Shown here: one piece after another, positions 56,975 to 64,000 of the stretch
How positions within the stretch are numbered: position 1 is the first letter of the stretch
Layout: every line of letters starts with the position of its first letter
NCBI GenBank assembly: GCA_000711775.1
Contig: ARYC01000822.1
Coordinates: 1-64,000, forward strand
DNA length: 64,000 bases
Direction: 5' to 3'
Source: Oxytricha trifallax
Lineage: Eukaryota > Ciliophora > Spirotrichea > Sporadotrichida > Oxytrichidae
Notes under the pieces: generated by a model
Told to the model about the DNA's origin: nothing
The model's input: only the letters and a program-made list of their open reading frames with translations
Database searches by the model: none
Position numbers and translations under genes: made by a program

Positions 56975-57350
56975 TTATTAAGTAATATTATTGTTGAAAT
57001 AGAATTGAATTGAGAAAATTGAAAAATAAAAAAATTAATCAAGTCGTTAATATATATATATATATAAATAACTGTCACTAATTACAGAGGTCTATAGATC
57101 AAATTTGATTCATGCCATTTACCGTTATGCTTTAAGTGTTCCGGCTACTGGAACTACCGATTTGATGTGACTGAGATGAGCAGAAAAGTTTTTGACACAT
57201 TTGACACCCGGAATATAAATTCTCTCGTGTATTATAGATAGATTAGACACTTTTGACACATATGACACCCATTAAATCCTGTCAAAAATTATGGATGTAA
57301 TTAATAATTGATTTAAAGATAATTTAACGTGTATATAATATTATTTTTAA
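56975..57350. repeat. left inverted repeat with iteron-like motifs
   Basis: Matches 63650-63965 in reverse complement at roughly 90% identity: AATTAATCAAGTCGTTAATA, AATTACAGAGGTCTATAGAT, GTTCCGGCTACTGGAAC (imperfect palindrome), TTTGATGTGACTGAGATGA and TTTTTGACACATTTGACACCC less its last base. The left copy has an extra ~60 bp containing a second TTTTGACACATATGACACCC. The TGACAC units are spaced like Rep-binding iterons. Confidence 0.85.
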
Positions 57351-57389
57351 TCTTAGATATAATACAAGGCAAGCTTCCATATAAAAAGT

Positions 57390-58672
57390 ATTACATCTTC
57401 TTTTTTTGAGACTATCTTTGATTGATCTGATCTCTTAGAACTTCCTCTCTTCTTTGGAGTTCTCGAAAGTTGAATTCTCCTCCTCTCGCCATATCATGAA
57501 GTACATTGCTAAGTCTATTTCGCTAAATAGCATCTTATTATTAGCTTTCTTCTGCGCCATTCTTAGATCAATCAAATGGCATCTTGACTAAGGCCTCCTA
57601 GTCGATCTCTGCAAGCTACGTTATTGGTTATTAGTTAGTTGTGATTACTACCTCAGAATCTATGTACTTTATAGCTACTTTGCCTCAGTTGAGTACCTCA
57701 ATCCTTCTAGAAGTCTTTTCATTATGACTAATCGGTAGCTTCGAAATAAATGCTGGTCATTCATCTCGTCCATTAGCACGATCTGTGGTTAGAACTTAAT
57801 TGTAAGAACTTGAAATTTGAAATACGATTAGCCTTTATGTAGCACACAAATATTTATTGAAGTATTATCACTATAGAAGATTTCCCAGTATCTACACTGA
57901 CATAAAGCCACACGCAGCGCTTCTTAGTATCATTTCTTGTGATAATTACTTAAAATAAAGCATTTAGAGCCTCTATATACCCCAGATCCTCCCATTTTTA
58001 CTCCTATAAACTGAATATCATTGTGAATTTGCTGTTATCTCAAGACGTAGGTTTGTAGTGACTCTATTATTGGTATTTCTTTTCTCTCAATCATCCCCGT
58101 GCATCTCAGAAGCTTCAATATTGCCCTAAGCTTAGATTCAATCACCGAAAGCATCATTATGTCATTGGGGTTGTCCCAGAAAAGCTTCACATATTATGAA
58201 AGATCTTAGATCTCCCTGTTCTAGACTAGACTTGTGAATTCTACAAGCATTTCATTTTTGTTTTGCTGGATTATAGTATATAGTGTAGATGAAGATCTTC
58301 TGCTCTATGAGGTCCTTGCTTTTACTTATTTTGTTGCAAAATTCATGCTGTCCCCTGCTACAAGAATCACGTTGGGTGTTTGCTGTAAAATCTCTGAAAT
58401 GATTTTCTTTTCTATGGTCTTGATCTTACTCCCAGATGACATAATACTTTCGATCCTTTGCCTTTAGCCTGCTTAAAATGACTTTTTTGCAGACTTTAAG
58501 TGAGAGGATGGCACTCGAATTCAATATAGTTCTTAAGATTTTTTCTTATACTAGTACACACTCACATGCTTAATCTTTTTATTTATGTTCTTAAGTTGTT
58601 ATACAACTGTCTCGTAATTTTATGGCCGAATGGGTATTCTGCTTCGTAAAAGTAAATTTGTTTATAATCCAT
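57390..58672 (-). pseudogene. fossil Rep-like superfamily-3 helicase gene
   Basis: Minus strand, ATG 58670-58672 (MDYKQIYFYEAEYPFGHK). The central part contains a Walker A-like motif near 57880-57915 (RCVWLYVSVDTGKSSI) and, some 45 codons on, a Walker B-like motif near 57755-57779 (IVLMDEMND), the arrangement of SF3 helicases in Rep/NS1-type replication proteins. Other protein-like blocks include NVILVAGDSMNFATKQVKA and IESKLRAILKLLRCTGMIER. It is broken in several places. SF3 Rep proteins occur in small DNA viruses, related plasmids and some eukaryotic elements; I cannot choose between these. Together with flanking inverted repeats carrying iteron-like motifs it looks like an old integrated replicon, moderately decayed. 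Confidence 0.6.
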
Positions 58673-59176
58673 GATTCTTGAAAGTGATTCTGTTGTTATC
58701 GCTAGAGGGTCAAGCTAAATATTAACATTTTTTCTCCATTAGTTTTAATATTCACTGGTTTAAAAATCAGTTCAATTTCCCGTCGTTAATATTTTAGTAT
58801 TTATAATAATATTCTTGCTTCATCGCCAACTTTCGAAATGTTGGTGATGCATCGCCATCTTTTAAAATGTTGGCGATGAAGCTAAAAATTATATAATTAA
58901 ATTTAGTATAATTATATTGACTAAACACATATATGATTAATTAATGGTTTAAGAATTATATATAAGAATACAGTTTAATTTCCAAAATAGCTAATGCGAC
59001 ACTTATTAATTTAAAGCTTGTTCATAAATCATCTTAAAAATATTGAATCCTGAGTTCCTTTTTAAATATTACTATAATTATATATAGATTTAAACAGTGC
59101 CAGAAAAAGATGGAAAAATTTTCCAAATAATCCTTAATTTGGGGATTTTGTGGATAGTAAATTATGTTTTAACAAT
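58673..59176. other. spacer inside the inverted-repeat-bounded element
   Basis: No gene. 58822-58880 contains a near-repeat pair: CATCGCCAACTTTCGAAATG, TTGGTGATG and CATCGCCATCTTTTAAAATG, TTGGCGATG, which can form hairpins. Confidence 0.5.
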
Positions 59177-59278
59177 CAAAACCCCAAAACCCCTTAATGA
59201 GGTTTATAAGTGCTTTGATTAGTAGGGTAGAGTTGGGGTCTTATTGGGGTTAATAGAGAAATTAGGCCAATTTCCAAA

Positions 59279-60341
59279 ATGAGAAATAGAAATTAGCGAA
59301 ATTTACGGTCTATTTATGATGAGAAATATTTAGATTTACTGCTTAAGCTTAGGTATGGTACAAGTATTAATATAGACTAAGTCAAACCAGTAATGAATTA
59401 TGCAGCTATAGCAAAGCTCCTGCTCAAGAGTGCCTCAACAGTTACGTATCATTGTGTTGGCTGTTTAGCATTATAATTCAGGCACTTGAAAGCATCCTGC
59501 AAGAAAATAAAAGTTCTCACAGCACCATACTGACTACCTCTGCGACTCGAAGACTTTAAAGTATTGGGCACACTTTCCACTAGACTAGCGAGCTGTGATG
59601 TCTCATTGCAAGTTTCCTGACATGCGTATCTCTCCTTAAACTACAGCCAACATTTATAGAAGAAATGGTATTACTTTCAAGACTGTCAACAGAGTGAAGA
59701 GAGTGATTGATTTTACAGTGCCATTTTATAGTAATAATTTAAACTATATATATGATTAAAAGTAGAGAGCTATTACTAATAACATCAATTTCATACACGC
59801 TGATGAAGCTGTATTCACCTTCAACAACTTTATTAATAAGTCTTGATATAAGAAGTATGATAATATAGAAGTCTACGATTAGAAAGTAAAGGTTATAACC
59901 CATGCAATTTTAGCAGGTATTAGTGAAGACTCTGGCTTAGAAAGTTATGTTATTCATCCTCGCTCTATTAAGCGAGAGTAGTACATAGAGTTCCTACATA
60001 AGCTGAGAGATAAATACAACGATTAAGAGATCATCCTGTTTGTAGACAACCTCTCAGTTCATAAGACTAAGGAGTCTAAGAAAGCTTATGAAGAGTTAAA
60101 CATTACTCCTGTATACAATGTTACTTATAGCCCATAATTTAATGGAATTGAATTCTACTGGAGTTAAATCAAGACTCACTACAAGAAGCTGCTGCTGTAT
60201 CACCTAATGCATGATTTGCCTATAGATACAGTAGACTTGATTCAGAGTAGCTGCAAGAGAGTAGGCATAGATAAGACAACAGTTTGTGCGAGAGAAGGAA
60301 GAATGAATGTTTATAAATAAGTTTTAGATTTAAATGAATGA
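59279..60341 (+). pseudogene. TBE 42-kDa transposase, two lesions (copy D)
   Basis: ATG 59279 (MRNRNQRNLRSIYDEKYL) to TGA 60339-60341; 1063 nt, one more than a whole number of codons. A frameshift lies at about 59500-59515, and an in-frame TGA replaces the Trp codon in NKSWYKK at about 59846. All three catalytic residues are present: FIHADEAVF, LFVDNLSVHKT and SPQFNGIEFYW, with 34 residues between the last two. Its stop is 6 nt from the convergent middle-gene stop. Confidence 0.93.
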
Positions 60342-60347
60342 ATAAGT

Positions 60348-61138
60348 TCACATATTAAACTAACCCATAAAGGGGTTTGGCTTTTTTTTCTTCTCCTCTT
60401 CTTATGGCTTGCTTGGGCCCATATTTCTTCTCTTTGTGCCAGCTCCTGCATCTATGTTCATTTCTTCTGACTTTTAAACATCTTTATAAAGTCTCTTGCT
60501 CACTTCATAAATAGTCTATGACTTTCTCTCTCTGTGAACCTTCGCATGCTCTTTCATTAGGAATATACCAGTTCCAGGTTTCCCTACAAAGTTATGTGTC
60601 AAAGCTTACTAGAGAGGTATGGATGCTTCTTAAGCTCCGCAAGCCAGGTCTCGCTTATTAGTATGCCTTGCTTCTTTTAATCTTCCGGAGAAATAGAGTA
60701 GCGTTTCTTGTGAGCTTCTTCAATGATCTCTCTGAGATAGCTCTCTCTTAAAGTGCCAAGAACACCAAAGAAGAAGCTCCTTTCTGGTAGTTTGTTAGAG
60801 AGTTGTTTTTTGGTAGGAAGATAAACTTCCAACTCATCATCTTTCATCGCATCATCGTAAAGATTAGTGACTGAAATCTCAGGGTAGTTTGGTATTTCTA
60901 TCAACTTAATTTCATTGTTTTTGAAGGCTTTCTTCTCATCGCAGAGTATCGCTCTTAGAAATGAGATTTTGTTACCTTCCATCGTTGGAAGTAATAAACC
61001 CACTATAGTATATGATTAAGTATATGTCACATGCTTACCATGCTAAGTGAGGTATCGATAGAGATCTTCCTTGCTTCTAAATCTTGAGATCATTTCTTAA
61101 GCTTCAACCCTCTTCATTGCAGTACTTATAGATTCCAT
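60348..61138 (-). CDS. TBE middle ('22-kDa') gene, intact when spliced (copy D)
   Basis: ATG 61136-61138 to TGA 60348-60350. Exons 61138-61039, 61002-60610 and 60583-60348 total 729 nt = 242 codons plus stop with no TGA. Without removing the 26-nt intron, translation would stop inside it (TGA in GTAAGCTTTGACAC). Spliced protein: MESISTAMKRVEAQEMISRF, GLLLPTMEGNKISFL, LSNKLPERSFFFGVLGTL, HPYLSS joined to RKPGTGIFLMKE, then VSKRLYKDVQKSEEMN and IDAGAGTKRRNMGPSKP with a Lys/Glu tail. About 28 kDa rather than 22. Function unknown; the conserved spacing with both neighbours suggests co-regulation with the 57-kDa gene through the shared upstream region. Confidence 0.88.
60584..60609 (-). other. candidate 26-nt intron 2 (copy D)
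   Basis: Minus strand begins GTAAGCTTTGAC and ends TAACTTTGTAG. It contains an in-frame TGA when retained; excision joins the two conserved frames. Confidence 0.75.
61003..61038 (-). other. candidate 36-nt intron 1 (copy D)
   Basis: Minus strand begins GTAAGCATGTG and ends TACTATAG with ACTTAATC inside. Same length and exon position (after 100 nt of coding) as in A, B and C. Confidence 0.62.
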
Positions 61139-61704
61139 TCTTCTTCCTTCTCTTGTTATTGAATTTCAAATTTTAATATATAGAGTTCTGGATCCAAATG
61201 TTAAAAATCTTAGTATTAAATATGGGCATCTTATAGGAGGTCAACCTGGTAAGGATACGTGGAGAAAGCTGGCAGAAGCTGTAACAACTTCAGAGATGGA
61301 GCTCCATTTTTATCAATTTAGTTCCATTAAATTAGTACTAAATTTGTTTAAATTTGATTAGTACCGGTACTAAATTCGTTTTAATTTGATTGGTACCAAT
61401 TTAATAGTACCAAAACCTAATTAGTACCTAGTTTTAATCCAGTGAGGTTTTAATGGAAAAGTTCCAATCTGGTTTAAAACTTAATTGGTACCAGTACCAA
61501 CCTGAACTTTATCTGAGTTGGTACCAGAAATCAAAATTATTAAGAGTAAAATTACGAAAATTATACTTATAAATTGAGTAAAAATATGAAGTCTTAGAGC
61601 TTAGATAAAACCATCATTTATGCTGTTGCAACTCCTATATAGTCCAGATATAGCTATAGAGGCTTTAAGATCTTTATAATAGAAATTTAAATTTGAATTT
61701 AAAC
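61139..61704. promoter_or_regulatory. divergent intergenic region of TBE D with GGTACC-type repeats
   Basis: 566 bp between the divergent middle and 57-kDa genes. 61320-61530 contains many GGTACC, TAGTACC and GGTACTAA motifs in both orientations (TTGGTACCAATTTAATAGTA, GGTACCAGTACCAA), as in copy B. Likely bidirectional promoter. Confidence 0.55.
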
Positions 61705-63148
61705 ATGGCGGTCAACTTAAATCGTAGAGCAGCACTTTTAGGAGCAAGTCAATCAATGCTCAACTTTGGCTCCACTATAAAGCCTGAAATCATTTATGTT
61801 GAGAGGGAGGTAGAGCTAAGAGCTCTTGAATTTGAAGCAGAGGTTTTTATCATAGAAGTATTAAACCAGAGAGAGCGCAGAGATAGGGGTTTAAACTTAA
61901 ATTGATTATGTTGAAGAGCTAAAAGAACAGCAACCAATCGAAAAGATAAAAACATTTATATGTGAAGACTGTTAGAATCATTTCTCAACAGAACAAAGCT
62001 TGAAGAGACACCTTAAAGAGGTACACTCTGGCAAAGCCAAGATATATTTCAAGCACGAAAAAGTGGATGGAAGGTACTAATGCACAACTTGTAATAAGTC
62101 TTATACTCACTCTGCAAAAGTTAAGAAGCACATGCAAAAGCATCACCTCAGTGAATTCTTGATTTAAGATTAAGAGACACAAAATCTTGTGCCAGCTAAA
62201 AGAAAATCAAATACTCTCGAATCTTAAAGAGAGTTACAGGAGTAGCTCAAGAGACAGAAAAGATAAGAATCGATGAACTAACCTGCAGGCAATACAATTC
62301 TAGCATGCTTCCAAGCAAAAGCTATGAGCATTCCTGCATTGAATGAAATTAATCTAAGTGGTTGTATTGAGAATTACTTGCATATAAGTGTTCCTAACAA
62401 AGCAATGCTTATAGTGGTTGATGAGTATGCATACAAGGTGTACCCTTTCAGCTATCTCCTTAAGAACGAGCAATACTAAAATGAGTTTGCTAACGAATAT
62501 ATGATTCTTAGAGAGGCATAGAGAAAAGATTGCAAGAACTTGCTTAAGCTAGATGGTGTTAATTTAAGCTATGGTTTTATCGCACTGAGACTTAAGAAAT
62601 GTGAAATGACTCTGAGAGATTATTTATATCATAACAGATACCCAGATGATTTGAATGATATACTATCAGATATGATATAGGGTGTCAAGGAGTTGCATGA
62701 ACTTGGATATGTTCACAGAGATTTGAAACCTGAAAATGTAATGCTGAACCTCTGCCGTTTAGAAGTCGTAGTTATCGATTTCAATAGAGCCTTAAGATAA
62801 GAGATAGTAACTTTAGCAAAGGTTCTTGGCACTCCTGGCTACTTCCCAATAAGAGAGAAGTGGACGAATGGATCAGTTTAGTGGGATGTATAGGCAGTAG
62901 CTGCTATAATTTTAGAGAGTGACATGGAATGCATGTCTTACTATGGTACCAAATAAGAGAAATAATCAATAAGTTAAGCGAGTAAGCATATAAAGCAGGA
63001 CGATATCTGCAAAGAAATCAAACAGATTGTAGACATGATAATTAAGAGCACCATCATATCCAAGATAATCCTTAGACGATATACTTGAACCACTATAGAG
63101 AGCAAGATTCAAGAGATACAATAAAGACAAACAGATAAATTTGTTTGA
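61705..63148 (+). pseudogene. TBE 57-kDa zinc-finger/kinase-like gene, two lesions (copy D)
   Basis: ATG 61705 (MAVNLNRRAALLGASQS) to TGA 63146-63148. A frame change near 61880-61905 separates the N-terminal ~65 codons from the rest. An in-frame TGA at 63086-63088 lies close to the C-terminus. Visible features: C2H2 finger 1 (FICEDCQNHFSTEQSLKRHL), finger 2 (CTTCNKSYTHSAKVKKHM), YAYKVYPFSYL (N-lobe Lys), YVHRDLKPENVML, VVIDFNRALRQE and GTPGYFPIREKW. HRD is kept; DFG is DFN as in every copy. Confidence 0.9.
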
Positions 63149-63290
63149 GTTAAATCGCCTAATAATTATTAAATATACTTAAAATTCACATAAAACCTGT
63201 ACTTTCTCTACTAACCCCAATAAGACCCCAACTATACCCTACAAATCAAAGCACTTATAAACCTCACTAAGGGGTTTTGGGGTTTTGAAT

Positions 63291-63649
63291 ATTCATGAAT
63301 CTAATAAATACTAAGTGAATAGTTTAGAAATCTAAACGTAATTAGTAGAACTCTATAAAGAAAAATAAGATTCATTAGTTAATTTAAGCTATAGTATTAT
63401 AAGTTATTATAGATACGATATTATTCTAGAATATTTATAATTACTAAATCATAAATAAAATTATTTAAAGTTTGTTTAGTTAATGCTTAATTGTTAGTTT
63501 ATTTTAAATCTTTTATAATTTAAATTAGTAAGCTCTTTAATATGATAACTTAAGTAATAACTAAAATTTTATATTATTAGAAATATTAAATATAAAACTA
63601 ACTTAAAAATCTTAAGATCTTGTAGATCTTTGCCCTTAAGAATTTTAAC
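63291..63649. other. AT-rich spacer between TBE D and the right inverted repeat
   Basis: No gene seen. By position it is the remainder of the Rep-like element that TBE D interrupted. Confidence 0.5.
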
Positions 63650-63965
63650 GAGAATTTGAATCAGTGATTATATAAACGTTAAATTATCTTTAAATCAATT
63701 ATTAATTAAATCCATAATATTTGACAGGATCTAATGGGTGTCAAATGTGTCAAAAACTTTTCTTTTCATCTCAGTCACATCAAATCAGTAGTTCCAGTAA
63801 CCGGAACACTTAAAGCATAACCGTAACTGGCATGAATCAAAATTTATCTATAGACCTCTGTAATTAGTGGCAGTTATATATATATTAACGACTTGATTAA
63901 TTTTTTTATTTTTCAATTTCACCAATTCAATTCTATTTTTACAACAATAATACTTAAAATTAATA
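63650..63965. repeat. right inverted repeat with iteron-like motif
   Basis: Reverse complement of 56975-57350 apart from the ~60-bp extra piece there. Contains GGGTGTCAAATGTGTCAAAA, GTTCCAGTAACCGGAAC and ATCTATAGACCTCTGTAATT. Homology fades within ~40 bp of the window end, so the outer edge cannot be placed with certainty. Confidence 0.85.
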
Positions 63966-64000
63966 TCTCATAGATTTAAAAGAAAATAATATTATAATTT

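Larger units (their letters stand above)
59177..63287 (+). mobile_element. TBE transposon copy D (4111 bp), nested in the Rep-like element
   Basis: Starts CAAAACCCCAAAACCCC and ends GGGGTTTTGGGGTTTTG, with inverted repeats of at least 80 bp and direct duplications AAT (59174-59176 and 63288-63290). Order: transposase (+), middle gene (-), 57-kDa gene (+). The middle gene is intact if two introns are removed; the transposase has one frameshift and one TGA, and the 57-kDa gene one frameshift and one TGA. Same subfamily as copy B. It sits between the Rep-like gene and the right inverted repeat, so it inserted after that element. Confidence 0.97.

Noticed and set aside
60595-60609. Programmed -1 frameshift as the main explanation of the middle-gene frame change
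   Set aside because: Copy D has a perfect GGGAAAC heptamer, but copies A and C read GAAAAAC and GAAAAAT. In D the 0-frame would meet TGA before reaching the site, so an intron explains all copies better.

Overview
The window looks like germline (micronuclear) DNA of a spirotrich ciliate of the Oxytricha/Sterkiella/Stylonychia kind. Three signals support this. The background is extremely AT-rich and carries short, less AT-rich coding islands. Protein reading only makes sense with TAA and TAG read as Gln and TGA as the only stop. Four transposons end in C4A4 telomere-like repeats, as TBE (telomere-bearing) elements do. The species cannot be fixed from the sequence alone.

Layout. 1-2880 is an 81-bp satellite array. 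2881-22700 is AT-rich DNA holding decayed or interrupted coding blocks (6.25-7.76, 8.55-10.74, 11.3, 14.6-15.5, 16.2-17.05 kb), one clean open block (17.96-18.52 kb) and a run of small plus-strand coding islands (19.7-22.4 kb) that looks like macronuclear-destined segments (MDS) separated by internal eliminated sequences (IES). 22810-39789 holds three TBE transposons: A 22810-26923, B 30300-33310 and C 35728-39789, with more islands, a repeated unit and two foldbacks between them. 40.5-47.5 kb has two long decayed minus-strand genes; a 292-bp TIR element sits in the first. 51.0-53.07 kb is the most GC-rich locus, a probable macronuclear gene split by a 553-bp foldback. 55.4-58.7 kb has two decayed minus-strand genes, the second with Rep-like superfamily-3 helicase motifs. 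That helicase gene and the fourth TBE (D, 59177-63287) lie between inverted repeats with iteron-like motifs (about 56975-57350 and 63650-63965).

How the TBE genes fit together. Each full copy has three genes: a DD34E transposase at one end, a middle gene (historically the 22-kDa ORF) convergent with it, and a 57-kDa zinc-finger/kinase-like gene at the other end, divergent from the middle gene. All four copies are flanked by 3-bp A-N-T duplications (AAT, ACT, ATT, AAT). Copy C has open transposase and 57-kDa frames throughout. B has a deletion of about 1.1 kb, and A and D are partly decayed. The most notable observation is that the middle gene appears to contain two tiny spliceosomal introns, 36 and 26 nt, at the same places in several copies. 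Removing the 26-nt intron joins two conserved reading frames and would lengthen the protein from about 22 to about 28 kDa.

Limits: MDS/IES boundaries and pointers cannot be assigned without the macronuclear genome. With one stop codon in AT-rich DNA, long open frames occur by chance, so I called coding mainly on amino-acid composition, homology between copies and codon pattern.
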